A DNA stretch of 15,042 bases from Proteobacteria bacterium UBA2383 (GCA_002343485.1 DDST01000075.1:1017-16058), one strand, 5' to 3'. Numbered from the stretch's first letter, positions 1 through 8,178 are shown. The notes: generated from the sequence alone by a model not told the origin. Program-made: numbers and translations.

Positions 1-123
1 ATGAAGATGGAGCACACGATCACCGCACCGGCCAAGGGAACGGTGAAATCCTTTTATTTCGCGGTCGGTGACCCCGTAAGCGATGGCGCCGAACTGGTGG
101 AATTCGAACCCGAGAAGCTTTGA
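1..123 (+). CDS. Biotin carboxyl carrier C-terminus of an acyl-CoA carboxylase alpha subunit (partial)
   Basis: This is the 3' end of a gene entering from the left; only the last 40 codons are visible. The first residues are MKMEHT, the core of the biotin attachment motif (A)MKM, so visible residue 2 is the lysine that would be biotinylated. The rest (APAKG, then VGDPVSDGAELVEFE) is the usual second half of a biotinyl domain and ends normally at TGA. The next gene is HMG-CoA lyase, so the protein is most likely the alpha subunit of methylcrotonyl-CoA carboxylase (LiuD/MccA), which carboxylates 3-methylcrotonyl-CoA in leucine breakdown. A propionyl- or geranyl-CoA carboxylase subunit cannot be excluded, because the catalytic part lies outside the window. 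The stop codon lies 5 nt before the ATG chosen for the lyase. Confidence 0.85.
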   Translation: MKMEHTITAPAKGTVKSFYFAVGDPVSDGAELVEFEPEKL

Positions 124-128
124 AGTTC

Positions 129-1067
129 ATGAGCCTGAAATCAATGCGGTTGCCTGATACGGTCAAGGTGGTCGAAGTGGGTCCCCGCGATGGCTTGCAA
201 AACGAGCCGCGGGTGATCACGACCGCCACCAAAGTGGAACTGATCGCCCGGCTGGGGAAAGCCGGATTGAAGGTGATTGAGGCCACTGCCTTCGTTTCGC
301 CGCAGCGGGTGCCGCAGATGGCCGACAACGCCGCGCTCATGGGCGCCATCGAGCGCTTGCCCGGCGTTACCTACCCCGTGCTGACGCCCAACCTGAAAGG
401 TCTTGAGTCCGCGCTGGCGGCGGGCGCGCAGGAGGTAGCTGTGTTCGGCGCAGCTTCCGAGTCCTTCTCGCAAAAAAATATTCATTGTTCCATCGCTAAC
501 TCGCTGAAGCGTTTTGAACCGGTCATGGCCGCAGCGCGGCAAGCCGGCGTCCGGGTGCGCGGTTACGTGTCCTGCGTGCTTGGTTGCCCCTATGAAGGAA
601 ATATCCAGCCAGCGGCGGTTGCCCAGACAGCCAGCGCCCTATTCGAGATGGGGTGTTATGAGATCAGTTTAGGCGACACGACCGGCGCCGGAACGCCAGA
701 AGCGGCCAAGCGCCTGATCGAGGCCGTAAGCGCCCGCGTGCCCCTCGACCGCATCGCCGGCCACTATCACGATACCTATGGCATGGCCATCGCCAATATC
801 TACGCCTCGCTGCAATGTGGCGTTGCGGTGTTCGACGCCTCGGTAGCCGGGCTAGGCGGATGCCCCTACGCACCAGGCGCTGCTGGCAACGCCGCCACTG
901 AAGATGTCGTGTATCTGCTAAACGGGCTAGGCATTGCAACCGGCATCGATCTCGGCGCCCTCATCGATTGCTCGGTCTGGATAAGCGCAGCACTGGGGCG
1001 TTCACCGGGGTCGAAAAGCGCACGGGCGAGAACCGGCCGGCCCTCCCCGGTAATCGAACCTTCCTGA
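129..1067 (+). CDS. liuE: Hydroxymethylglutaryl-CoA lyase
   Basis: The enzyme cleaves 3-hydroxy-3-methylglutaryl-CoA to acetyl-CoA and acetoacetate, the last step of leucine catabolism, in the cytoplasm. The sequence shows the family N-terminus VEVGPRDGLQNE, where Arg and Asp belong to the metal/substrate site of the TIM barrel. HDTYG follows in the second half, with the two histidines of GHYHDTYG as metal-ligand candidates. The signature SVAGLGGCPYAPGAAGN near residue 240 carries the catalytic loop cysteine. The length of 312 residues is normal. An upstream TTG at 120 overlaps the preceding stop codon; I prefer ATG 129, and ATG 144 is also possible because homology begins just after it. The C-terminal tail after ALGRSPGSK reads ARARTGRPS, whereas LiuE proteins usually end ARALLAK-like; this is a minor divergence. 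The gene lies in an operon with the carboxylase subunit upstream and acetoacetyl-CoA synthetase 17 nt downstream. Confidence 0.93.
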   Translation: MSLKSMRLPDTVKVVEVGPRDGLQNEPRVITTATKVELIARLGKAGLKVIEATAFVSPQRVPQMADNAALMGAIERLPGVTYPVLTPNLKGLESALAAGAQEVAVFGAASESFSQKNIHCSIANSLKRFEPVMAAARQAGVRVRGYVSCVLGCPYEGNIQPAAVAQTASALFEMGCYEISLGDTTGAGTPEAAKRLIEAVSARVPLDRIAGHYHDTYGMAIANIYASLQCGVAVFDASVAGLGGCPYAPGAAGNAATEDVVYLLNGLGIATGIDLGALIDCSVWISAALGRSPGSKSARARTGRPSPVIEPS

Positions 1068-1084
1068 CCTGTGGAGAGAGACCG

Positions 1085-3076
1085 ATGAATGATCACTCGC
1101 GTGATGCTGCGCCGGCTTTTGACCAGCCACTCTGGATGCCTGGCCCGGCGCGTAGCGCCGCGACCCGCATGGCTGCCTTTACTGCATATGCCCGGCAGGT
1201 TTCTGGGATGGCGCTGGAATCGTATGCGGATTTGCACGCCTGGTCGATTGGCGCACCCGAGCAGTTTTGGCCGGCCGTCTGGGAGTTCTGCGGCGTGCTC
1301 GGCGAGCGCGGTGAGCAGGTTTTGGCCGATCCTCAGCGAATGCCCGGTGCCCGGTGGTTTCCAGACGCCCGGCTCAATTTTGCCGAGAACCTGTTACGGG
1401 ACTGTAGTAACCCTGAAGCACTGGTGTTCTGGGGCGAAAACCGGGTCAAGCGCACGCTGTCGCGGGCCGGATTGCGCCAGCAGGCCGCACAATTCGCCGC
1501 GGCTCTGAAGGCAGCGGGCATTGGCCCTGGCGATCGCGTTGCCGCCTACCTGCCCAACCTGCCTGAAACGATCATTGCATTGCTCGCTGCCGCCAGCATG
1601 GGCGCAGTCTTCACCAGCGCCTCGCCGGATTTCGGTATCCAAGGCGTCCTTGACCGTTTCGGCCAGACCGAACCCAAGGTGCTCATCGCCTGCGATGGCT
1701 ACTGGTACAACGGTAAGGCCGTCGAGCTCCAGCCCAAGCTGGCCGGACTGATGCCTCAACTGCCCAGCGTTCAACGCTTGATCTTGGTGTCCTACCTTGG
1801 CGGCGACACGGACGCGCTGGCGGCGGGTCTGCCCAAAGGTGTCTCGTGGACTCGTTTTATCGCGCCCTATGCAGCGGTGACTAGCATTGACTTCACCCCG
1901 CTGCCCTTCGATCACCCGCTCTTCATTATGTATTCATCGGGGACGACCGGTATCCCCAAATGCATTGTCCACGGCGCTGGGGGAACCCTGTTGCAGCATC
2001 TCAAGGAACACCAGCTGCATAGCGACCTGCGGGAGGGGGACCGCTTTTTCTACTTCACCACCTGTGGCTGGATGATGTGGAATTGGCTGGTGTCCGGCCT
2101 AGCCTCCGGCGCGACACTACTGCTATACGACGGCAGCCCCTTCGTCGCGCGCGGCCGGATTCTCTGGGATTATGCCCAAACCGAGCGCATGACCCACTTC
2201 GGCACCTCAGCCAAGTATCTCGACGCTCTGACCAAAACCGGCCTCAAGCCCCGGCAGGATTACGATCTGCGTCCTCTTCGCGCCATCCTGTCAACCGGCA
2301 GCCCGCTGGTTCCCGAGCGCTTCGATTCGGTGTACACGGAGATCAAGGCAGATTTGCAGTTAGCCTCCATCTCGGGCGGCACCGACATCATCTCCTGTTT
2401 CGTGCTGGGCAATCCCATGCTGCCGGTCTGGCGCGGTGAGATTCAATGCAAGGGGCTGGGGCTTGCAGTCGAGGTGTGGGACGATCAGGGCCAATCCGTC
2501 CGGGAACAGAAAGGTGAGCTGGTCTGCACCCGCCCGTTTCCCTGCATGCCCATCGGCTTCTGGAACGACCCTCATGGAAAAAAGTACCGGGCGGCCTATT
2601 TCGAACAGTTCCCTGGCGTTTGGCGCCACGGCGATTTCTGCGAAATCACCCGGCACGACGGGCTGATCATCCACGGCCGCTCGGATGCCACGCTCAATCC
2701 GGGCGGTGTGCGCATCGGTACTGCTGAGATTTACCGTCAAGTGGAAAAACTACCCGAGGTGGCCGAATCTCTGGTCATTGGGCAAAATTGGCAGGCGGAT
2801 GTCCGGCTGGTGCTGTTCGTAAAACTTCAAGAAGGCGTCGATCTTGACCATGCGCTGGCCGCCCGGATCAAGCAGACGATTCGCGAAGGCGCCACGCCGC
2901 GCCACGTCCCCGCCAAGGTGTTGCAAGTGACCGACATCCCGCGCACCCGCAGCGGCAAGATCGTCGAATTGGCCGTTCGCAATACGGTACATGGCCAGCC
3001 GGTCAAGAATATCGAGGCGCTGGCCAATCCGGAAGCGCTCGCGTCGTTCGCTAACCGGCGCGAGCTACAAGACTAA
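1085..3076 (+). CDS. Acetoacetyl-CoA synthetase (acetoacetate-CoA ligase)
   Basis: This ATP-dependent ligase activates acetoacetate to acetoacetyl-CoA, which thiolase can then split. It is a 663-residue member of the ANL adenylating superfamily, the usual size for acetoacetate-CoA ligases. The ACS-type N-terminal segment (WSIGAPEQFWPAVWEF) precedes the AMP-binding domain. The phosphate-binding loop YSSGTTGIPKCIVHGAGG begins at about residue 283, and the acetoacetate-ligase-like GGTDIISCF follows further on. The adenylation motif HGRSDATLNPGGVRIGTAEIY is followed by the C-terminal RTRSGK, whose lysine (about residue 625) is the acyl-adenylate catalytic lysine. I chose ATG 1085 because GGAGAGAG sits just upstream; the open frame runs back into the lyase gene but that part is unlike the family. 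The gene follows HMG-CoA lyase directly and so recycles the acetoacetate that the lyase releases. A succinyl-CoA:3-ketoacid transferase is the common alternative in other bacteria. Confidence 0.93.
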   Translation: MNDHSRDAAPAFDQPLWMPGPARSAATRMAAFTAYARQVSGMALESYADLHAWSIGAPEQFWPAVWEFCGVLGERGEQVLADPQRMPGARWFPDARLNFAENLLRDCSNPEALVFWGENRVKRTLSRAGLRQQAAQFAAALKAAGIGPGDRVAAYLPNLPETIIALLAAASMGAVFTSASPDFGIQGVLDRFGQTEPKVLIACDGYWYNGKAVELQPKLAGLMPQLPSVQRLILVSYLGGDTDALAAGLPKGVSWTRFIAPYAAVTSIDFTPLPFDHPLFIMYSSGTTGIPKCIVHGAGGTLLQHLKEHQLHSDLREGDRFFYFTTCGWMMWNWLVSGLASGATLLLYDGSPFVARGRILWDYAQTERMTHFGTSAKYLDALTKTGLKPRQDYDLRPLRAILSTGSPLVPERFDSVYTEIKADLQLASISGGTDIISCFVLGNPMLPVWRGEIQCKGLGLAVEVWDDQGQSVREQKGELVCTRPFPCMPIGFWNDPHGKKYRAAYFEQFPGVWRHGDFCEITRHDGLIIHGRSDATLNPGGVRIGTAEIYRQVEKLPEVAESLVIGQNWQADVRLVLFVKLQEGVDLDHALAARIKQTIREGATPRHVPAKVLQVTDIPRTRSGKIVELAVRNTVHGQPVKNIEALANPEALASFANRRELQD

Positions 3077-3143
3077 AGCCCGGATTATTTATGAAAGCGA
3101 TTAAATTAAGAGACTGGACCTGGACAATTCCAAGGAACCAAAA

Positions 3144-3971
3144 ATGCATAGCGTGCGTGCTAGCAATTCAGTGCCTATCGCAATAAAAACAGTCGATATC
3201 AATGGCATCCGCCTTGAGTACCTGCGGCTCTCCTCGATCCGCCAGCGCGAGGGAGCGCCGGCCATCCTCTTCCTGCATGAAGGACTGGGTTCGGTTTCGA
3301 TGTGGCGCGGCTTCCCGCAACAGGTAGCCGATGCTTCGGGTTGCGAGGCTATCGTCTTTTCGCGCGAAGGCTATGGCAAATCCGATCCAGAGCCAGCGCC
3401 GCGCACACCGCGCTACCTGCACCGGCAGGGCATTGAGGTACTGCCCGCCCTGATCGGCGCGCTGGAGCTTGACCGGCCATTGCTGCTTGGCCACTCGGAT
3501 GGAGGTTCGATTGCTTTACTGTGTGCGGGCGAGACGCAAACGCCACTGTCGGGGTTAATCGTGATCGCACCCCATGTCATGGTCGAAGAGACCACCCTTG
3601 CCGGCATCCGTAAAGCAGCCAAGCTGGCGCATACGGTCGATCTGCGGCAGCGATTGACCCGTTACCATTCCGAAAGAAATGCAGCAACCGTATTTGCTGC
3701 CTGGCAGAACATCTGGCTTGATCCGGCCTTTCGTGACTGGAACATCGAAGCCTGCCTGCCGATGATCCGTTGTCCGATCCTGGCGATCCAGGGCGAGAAT
3801 GACGAATACGCGACCATGGAGCAAATTGACCGTATCGCCGCCCAAGCGCCGGACGTGAGTCTCGTCAAGCTTGCCGATTGCCGGCACTCACCGCACAGGG
3901 AGCAACCGCAAGCGGTGACCGGCGCCATCGCCACTTTCATTGACAGAGTGCTTGATGATCCGTTGCGCTGA
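3144..3971 (+). CDS. Alpha/beta-fold hydrolase
   Basis: This 275-residue protein is a cytoplasmic alpha/beta hydrolase with no signal peptide. The oxyanion region HEGLGSVSMW (residues 45-54) is followed by SREGYGKSDP and the nucleophile elbow GHSDGG, with Ser118 as nucleophile. Asp220 in QGENDEY is the likely acid and His248 in CRHSPHREQP the likely base. The full triad is therefore present and the enzyme should be active. The substrate cannot be read from the sequence. Its place at the end of a leucine-degradation operon, 67 nt after acetoacetyl-CoA synthetase, suggests an ester or thioester linked to that pathway, but this is only inference. AAGGAA lies a few bases before the ATG. The 67-nt gap leaves room for a separate promoter. 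Downstream the gene faces a convergent operon. Confidence 0.85.
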   Translation: MHSVRASNSVPIAIKTVDINGIRLEYLRLSSIRQREGAPAILFLHEGLGSVSMWRGFPQQVADASGCEAIVFSREGYGKSDPEPAPRTPRYLHRQGIEVLPALIGALELDRPLLLGHSDGGSIALLCAGETQTPLSGLIVIAPHVMVEETTLAGIRKAAKLAHTVDLRQRLTRYHSERNAATVFAAWQNIWLDPAFRDWNIEACLPMIRCPILAIQGENDEYATMEQIDRIAAQAPDVSLVKLADCRHSPHREQPQAVTGAIATFIDRVLDDPLR

Positions 3972-4087
3972 CCTGCACGCACGCTGTCAGCGCGTAGCGC
4001 GTAGATTGGGGTTCTTTCGTCACCCCCAATAACGCTACTACTATGCTGCTTTTATCGTCCGGGGTGACGTTCCAAGCGGCAGGATCG
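3972..4087. other. Convergent intergenic region with a small dyad
   Basis: Two operons end here facing each other. A 7-bp perfect dyad, ATTGGGG at 4005-4011 with CCCCAAT at 4024-4030, encloses a 12-nt loop and could act as a bidirectional stop. There is no clear T-run on either side, so a classical intrinsic terminator is not shown. A short tandem AGCGCGT AGCGCGT precedes it at about 3989-4002. Confidence 0.3.
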
Positions 4088-4537
4088 TTAGGGAGAGGGC
4101 GAAATAGCGACCGGCTCCTGAGTCGTTGGCGGGATTGAATACGTGCAGGTCACATGCGCCACGGGTTCGGGTTCACCTTCCGAATACAGCAACACTTCGC
4201 CCACCGCCAACCGCTTGCCCAATTTGAGAATTTGACCCCGGCCAATCAAATCAACCGGCTTGGGGCGGCGCAAAAAATTGCACGTCAGATTCGTCGTGAC
4301 GGCCAGTTCCACCCGGCCGATCAGACTGAGGACCACGGCATACATCACAATGTCCGCCAGCGCCATCTGCACCGGGCCTGACACCGTGCCGCCAGGCCGG
4401 ATAAAATCCTCGCGAAAGGGTATGCGGATACTTGCCTTACCGGCTTCCAAGCTTTCCACTTGAATACCCAGCATTCCCACAAAGGGAACATGTTCATGGG
4501 CGAGTTGTTCAAATTCTGCCTGGGAGATGCGTGCCAT
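4088..4537 (-). CDS. Hotdog-fold thioesterase, PaaI-like
   Basis: This 149-residue protein has the look of a PaaI/YiiD-type hotdog thioesterase, which hydrolyses acyl-CoA. The pattern is an N-terminal segment FVGMLGIQVESLEAGKASIRIPF, then RPGGTVSGPVQMALADIVMYA as the central hotdog helix, then the strands TTNLTCNFLRRPKPVDLIG and VAHVTCTYSIPP. The usual HGG of PaaI is replaced here by GGTVSGP, a variant I associate with a separate subgroup; the Asp of MALAD is the likely polar catalytic residue. CTGGAG lies upstream of the ATG. It is the last gene of the - strand acyl-CoA operon, 45 nt after the BadI-like hydrolase, and differs clearly from the other hotdog gene of the same operon. The substrate is unknown. 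Confidence 0.8.
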   Translation of the reverse strand: MARISQAEFEQLAHEHVPFVGMLGIQVESLEAGKASIRIPFREDFIRPGGTVSGPVQMALADIVMYAVVLSLIGRVELAVTTNLTCNFLRRPKPVDLIGRGQILKLGKRLAVGEVLLYSEGEPEPVAHVTCTYSIPPTTQEPVAISPSP

Positions 4538-4582
4538 AGCGGTTCACTCCAGTTACCGATGCCCTTCGTAATAAAGTCTCAA

Positions 4583-5362
4583 TCAATCACGGAATTTCGG
4601 CTTCCGCTTTTCCTGAAACGCCCGCACCCCTTCCTGCGATTCCTCGGTGCCATAGAACAGACTGACCGCTTTCAGACCCAATGACGAAATCCCAGCAATA
4701 TGGGCAGTATCGGCATTGAAAGAGCGTTTGGCCAACTCCAGTGCGGTCGGGCTTTTCTCCAAGATTTCCGCGCACCAGCGATCCACCTCAGCATCCAGCT
4801 CATCATCGGGAACCGCTTTATTAGCCAGCCCCATCTGTACCGCCTCCGCCGCCGTGTATTGCCGGCAGAGATACCACACCTCGCGCGCCTTTTTTTCGCC
4901 GATCACTCGCGCCATGTAGGCGGTGCCGAATCCGGGGTCCACAGAGCCGACCTTGGGACCCACTTGGCCGAATTTGGCCGATTCAGCAGCGAGGGTCAAA
5001 TCGCACAGCAACGCTAATACATGGCCGCCGCCAATAGCGTAGCCGCGCACCTTAGCGATCACCGGCTTGGGCGCATCGCGGATCGCGCTTTGCAATTCCT
5101 CCAGCGGCAGGCCGATCACCCCGCGCCCATCGTAGTGGCCGGCGTGGGCCGACTGATCGCCACCGGTGCAGAACGCCCGGTTGCCAGCGCCGGTCAGGAC
5201 GATAACGCCGACCGACCGATCCCAACTGGCCTTCTGAAAGGCATGAATCATTTCTTCACAGGTCTGGGCGCGGAAGGCGTTGTATTTGTCGGGACGATTG
5301 ATCGTGATGGTGGCAGCACCGTTCTTGATCTCGTACAGAATGTCTTCGTAATCGGCGGTCAT
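4583..5362 (-). CDS. badI: 2-ketocyclohexanecarboxyl-CoA hydrolase-like crotonase (BadI family)
   Basis: BadI hydrolyses the ring C-C bond of 2-ketocyclohexanecarboxyl-CoA to give pimelyl-CoA. This 259-residue crotonase matches BadI and its relative MenB much better than ordinary enoyl-CoA hydratases. It has NRPDKYNAFR, the oxyanion segment AFCTGGDQ (65-70), YDGRG, YAIGGGHVLA, and FGQVGPKVGSVDPGFG. MenB has GSFDGG at this last site, while BadI has GSVDPG as here. The residues reported for Rhodopseudomonas BadI (Ser138, Asp140, Tyr235, from memory) fall on Ser140, Asp142 and Tyr237, a constant offset of 2. The C-terminal EKRKPKFRD also fits. The hydratase glutamates are not at the expected places. 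AAGGGG lies upstream of the ATG. The gene is fifth in its operon, between two thioesterases. MenB itself is unlikely because no menaquinone genes are nearby; a related ring or beta-keto thioester substrate is possible. Confidence 0.75.
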   Translation of the reverse strand: MTADYEDILYEIKNGAATITINRPDKYNAFRAQTCEEMIHAFQKASWDRSVGVIVLTGAGNRAFCTGGDQSAHAGHYDGRGVIGLPLEELQSAIRDAPKPVIAKVRGYAIGGGHVLALLCDLTLAAESAKFGQVGPKVGSVDPGFGTAYMARVIGEKKAREVWYLCRQYTAAEAVQMGLANKAVPDDELDAEVDRWCAEILEKSPTALELAKRSFNADTAHIAGISSLGLKAVSLFYGTEESQEGVRAFQEKRKPKFRD

Positions 5363-5417
5363 GATAGCCCCTTGGTTGGGTGAAAATTTCAGGAATAGTT
5401 TTCGTTGTTTTGCTTGG

Positions 5418-5852
5418 TTATCCAGGCTGGATGATCATCGTGGCCAGCAACGTGGCGATGAGGACCGGCGCATGACCGGTATAGGCAAATACATCGGCGC
5501 GTGAAACCGTGATCATCTTCCCAGGTTTGACCACGCGGCCTTCAGCGGTAAAGCGGGTTCCAGCCGCTGGCCTGAGTAGATTGACTTTAAATTCAATGGT
5601 AAGAACTTCGCTCCCGGCAGGCATTAACGATAACGCGGCGTATCCGCTGGCGGTATCGGCAAGGGCCGTGGTGGCCGCCGCATGCAGAAAGCCATGTTGC
5701 TGGGTGAGGTTGTCCCGATACAACGCCGAGATGTCGACTTCTCCAGGCTCAATGCGATCCAGCGTTGCACCCATCATCTTCATGAACCCTTGCTGTGCAA
5801 AACTCGCTCGTACCACCGAGGCAAATTCATGATTACAGGGAACAAAATTCAT
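5418..5852 (-). CDS. Hotdog-fold thioesterase, PaaI family
   Basis: This 144-residue PaaI-type hotdog protein probably hydrolyses acyl-CoA thioesters. It shows the classical QQHGFLHAAATTALADTASGYAA stretch (about 51-73): the HG turn leads into the hotdog helix, with Asp66 as candidate catalytic acid. It is followed by strand IEFKVNLLRPAAGTRFTAEGRVVKPGKMI. I start it at ATG 5852, because the frame upstream is only a shadow of the preceding gene. This ATG overlaps the racemase stop as ATGA, a sign of translational coupling, and GAGGGGG lies about 13 nt before it. It differs strongly in sequence from the second thioesterase at 4088-4537, so the pair is not a recent duplication. It could hydrolyse the product of the pathway or clear dead-end CoA esters; no substrate can be read from the sequence. 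Confidence 0.82.
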   Translation of the reverse strand: MNFVPCNHEFASVVRASFAQQGFMKMMGATLDRIEPGEVDISALYRDNLTQQHGFLHAAATTALADTASGYAALSLMPAGSEVLTIEFKVNLLRPAAGTRFTAEGRVVKPGKMITVSRADVFAYTGHAPVLIATLLATMIIQPG

Positions 5853-6997
5853 GATTGAGAAATCGCCCCCTCGGACGCAAACCGGGTAATTTCGGCTTCG
5901 GAAAAACCCCATTCCGTCAACCAGTCATTCGCCGTACCGGCTGGCGATCCTGGCGCGCTCTGAATCGTGGCGGGGGTGCGGCTGAATCGCGGCGCGGGCG
6001 CCGGTTGCACGAGACCGGCGTACTCAACGAAAGTTTGCCGGGCCTGGTTGTGCGGGTGAGCGGGTGCTTCGTCCAAGTTGAGTACCGGTGTCACGCAGGC
6101 GTCGCTGCCCGCGAACAGCGCGCACCATTCATCGCGGGTTTTGGTTCGCAGCGCTGCGCGCAGACGCTCTTTCATGGCCGGCCAGGATTTTGGATGCCAT
6201 TGCTGCCGGGGATCGGGGTCGGTAACGCCGCAGCCTTCGAGCAAGATCCGGTAAAAATGAGGCTCGATGGGACCCACCGCCAGCCACTTGCCGTCGGCAC
6301 ACTGGTAGGTGTCGTAGAAATGGGCGCCGCCGTCGAGAAAGTTGCTCTCTCGCTGATCGGTCCAGTATCCCATCGCCTTCAGGCTGTAGATGGCGGCCAT
6401 CAACAGGGCGGAACCATCGGTCATGGCCGCATCCACCACTTGCCCTTGCCCAGAACCGCGGGCTTCGATCAAAGCGGCCAGAAGACCAACGGCCAGCAGC
6501 ATGGCCCCGCCGCCATAGTCAGCGATCAGATTCAGCGGCGGCGTTGGCCCGCCGTCTGCCCGGCCAATGGCATGTAATGCGCCAGACAACGCTAAGTAAT
6601 TAATATCATGACCGGCGGTTTGCGCCAGCGGCCCGGTTTGACCCCAGCCCGTCATCCGGCCATAGACCAGCCGCGGATTCCGCGCCAGGCAGACCGCCGG
6701 CCCCAGGCCCAGCCGCTCCATGACACCGGGCCGAAACCCCTCGATCAGCACGTCAGCGCACTCGATCAGGCGCAACGCAGCCGCTATGCCCGCAGGAGTT
6801 TTCAGATCGAGCCGGATCATTCGCCGCCCCCGGTCGGGAATATTTTTTTCCGGCGCAAACAAATTAGCTTCCGGCGCGTTAGCCTCACGTTTAATTTGCA
6901 CGACCTCTGCTCCCAGGTCGGAGAGCAGCATGCCGGAAAAGGGCACCGGCCCGAGTCCGGCAAATTCGACCGCCTTGATTCCTCTTAAAGGTCCCAT
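5849..6997 (-). CDS. Alpha-methylacyl-CoA racemase-like CoA-transferase family III protein
   Basis: Enzymes of this family epimerise the alpha-methyl centre of 2-methylacyl-CoA esters through an enolate; other members transfer CoA. The 382-residue protein starts with the family motif GIKAVEFAGLGPVPFSGMLLSDLGAEV. It then shows LDLKTPAG, ADVLIEGFRPGVMERLGLGP and GWGQTGPLAQTAGHDINYLALSG. The residues of the Mycobacterium racemase site (His126, Asp156, Glu241) correspond to His130 in GHDINY, Asp160 in ADYGGGA and Glu245 in GPIEPHFY. All three carry the same offset of 4, and they favour racemase over CoA-transferase, which has an Asp nucleophile in a different context. ATG 6997 is preceded by TGGAGA; the open frame continues upstream but that part is unlike the family. 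It lies 17 nt after the acyl-CoA dehydrogenase. The likely role is to convert an (R)-2-methylacyl- or otherwise alpha-branched acyl-CoA to the epimer the dehydrogenase accepts. Confidence 0.88.
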   Translation of the reverse strand: MGPLRGIKAVEFAGLGPVPFSGMLLSDLGAEVVQIKREANAPEANLFAPEKNIPDRGRRMIRLDLKTPAGIAAALRLIECADVLIEGFRPGVMERLGLGPAVCLARNPRLVYGRMTGWGQTGPLAQTAGHDINYLALSGALHAIGRADGGPTPPLNLIADYGGGAMLLAVGLLAALIEARGSGQGQVVDAAMTDGSALLMAAIYSLKAMGYWTDQRESNFLDGGAHFYDTYQCADGKWLAVGPIEPHFYRILLEGCGVTDPDPRQQWHPKSWPAMKERLRAALRTKTRDEWCALFAGSDACVTPVLNLDEAPAHPHNQARQTFVEYAGLVQPAPAPRFSRTPATIQSAPGSPAGTANDWLTEWGFSEAEITRFASEGAISQS

Positions 6998-7014
6998 TGT
7001 GTATCTCCAGACGA

Positions 7015-8151
7015 TCAGCCGGCGACCACCGCCCGGCCAATCACCAAGCGTTGAATATCGGACGCACCTTCGTAGATTTGGGTTACCCGGACATCTCGAT
7101 AGATGCGCTCCACGGGAAAATCGGTACTGTAGCCATAACCACCGTGGATTTGGATGGCGTCCGAGCAAATCCGCTCGGCCATTTCAGAGGCAAACAACTT
7201 CGCCATGGAAGCCTCCTTCAGGCAAGGCCGGTTGGCGTCCCGCAAGCTGGCAGCATGCCAGACCATTTGCCGGGCGGCCTCAATTTGGGTTGCCATGTCA
7301 GCAAGGCGGAACAACACCGCCTGATGCTGGATAAGGGGGGCACCGAATGTCTCTCTGTCCTTGGCATAACGAACCGCCGCTTCGAAAGCGGCCCGGGCCA
7401 TGCCTACAGATTGGGCGCCGATGCCGATCCGGCCCGCTTCCAGGTTAGACAAGGCGATCTTGTAGCCTTCCCCTGCTTGACCCAGCATATTTTCAAATGG
7501 AATCCGGCAATTATCGAAGATAATTTGCGCTGTATCGGAGGCATGCTGCCCCATTTTTTCCTCCAGCCGGGCTACGATATAACCCGGCGTGCCGGTCGGG
7601 ACCAGGAAGCAGGAGATGCCTTTCTTGCCAGCGGACGGATCAGTCACAGCAAAGACGATAGCAAGCTGGCTTTCCTTACCGGTGGTAATGAATTGCTTGA
7701 TGCCATTTAGCACCCAATCGCCGCCATCCCGCCGCGCCGTAGCGCGCAGGGCAGCAGCGTCGGACCCGGTATGGGGCTCGGTGAGGCAGAAACACCCCAA
7801 CCATTCCCCGCGCGCCAATCGGGTGAGGTAGCGTTCCTTCTGGCGATCGGTTCCGTAGTTCAACATAATCCTGCAGGCAAGCGAATTTTGCACACAGACG
7901 ATGGTGGAAGTAGCCCCGTGGCCCGCGGCGATTTCTTCGATGGCCAGCACCATCGACAGATAATCCAGACCTGCACCGCCCCATCGCTCTGGGACCACCA
8001 TACCCATGACCCCCAATTCAGCCAGTTCAGCCAAGACCTCCCGGGGGAACGTACGGGTGCGTTCCCATTCAGCTGCGTTGGGCACCAGCCGCTCCTGGGC
8101 AAACTGGTGCAAGGTGTCGCGGATCATCTCCTGTTCTTGCGTAAGAATCAT
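7015..8151 (-). CDS. Acyl-CoA dehydrogenase (short/branched-chain type)
   Basis: This FAD enzyme makes the alpha,beta double bond of an acyl-CoA and passes electrons to ETF. At 378 residues it has the normal size for the short-chain and branched-chain group. Visible features are the N-terminal helical domain, the FAD/acyl-binding segment CFCLTEPHTGSDAAAL, KQFITTG, the C-terminal signature AERICSDAIQIHGGYGYSTDFPVERIYRD and the end YEGASDIQRLVI. Glu361 in YEGASDIQ is the catalytic base position of the SCAD and short/branched-chain group; isovaleryl-type enzymes carry it elsewhere. GAAGGA precedes the ATG. It lies 27 nt after the dehydrogenase at 8179 and 17 nt before the racemase. Candidate substrates are 2-methylbutyryl-CoA, another 2-methyl acyl-CoA, or cyclohexanecarboxyl-CoA given the BadI-like neighbour. 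The sequence alone does not settle this. Confidence 0.9.
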   Translation of the reverse strand: MILTQEQEMIRDTLHQFAQERLVPNAAEWERTRTFPREVLAELAELGVMGMVVPERWGGAGLDYLSMVLAIEEIAAGHGATSTIVCVQNSLACRIMLNYGTDRQKERYLTRLARGEWLGCFCLTEPHTGSDAAALRATARRDGGDWVLNGIKQFITTGKESQLAIVFAVTDPSAGKKGISCFLVPTGTPGYIVARLEEKMGQHASDTAQIIFDNCRIPFENMLGQAGEGYKIALSNLEAGRIGIGAQSVGMARAAFEAAVRYAKDRETFGAPLIQHQAVLFRLADMATQIEAARQMVWHAASLRDANRPCLKEASMAKLFASEMAERICSDAIQIHGGYGYSTDFPVERIYRDVRVTQIYEGASDIQRLVIGRAVVAG

Positions 8152-8178
8152 CAGCCCATCCTTCTTGAAATGCGAAAC

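Noticed and set aside
968..1084. Possible 39-residue N-terminal extension of the acetoacetyl-CoA synthetase overlapping the HMG-CoA lyase gene
   Set aside because: The extension is unlike the family, and ATG 1085 has a strong GGAGAGAG ribosome site.
4583..5362. Assignment of the crotonase as MenB (dihydroxynaphthoyl-CoA synthase)
   Set aside because: The loop reads GSVDPG as in BadI rather than GSFDGG, and no menaquinone genes are present nearby.
5853..6577. 240-codon open frame on the + strand opposite the racemase gene
   Set aside because: It mirrors the codon pattern of the real gene, has no ribosome site and no recognisable motif.
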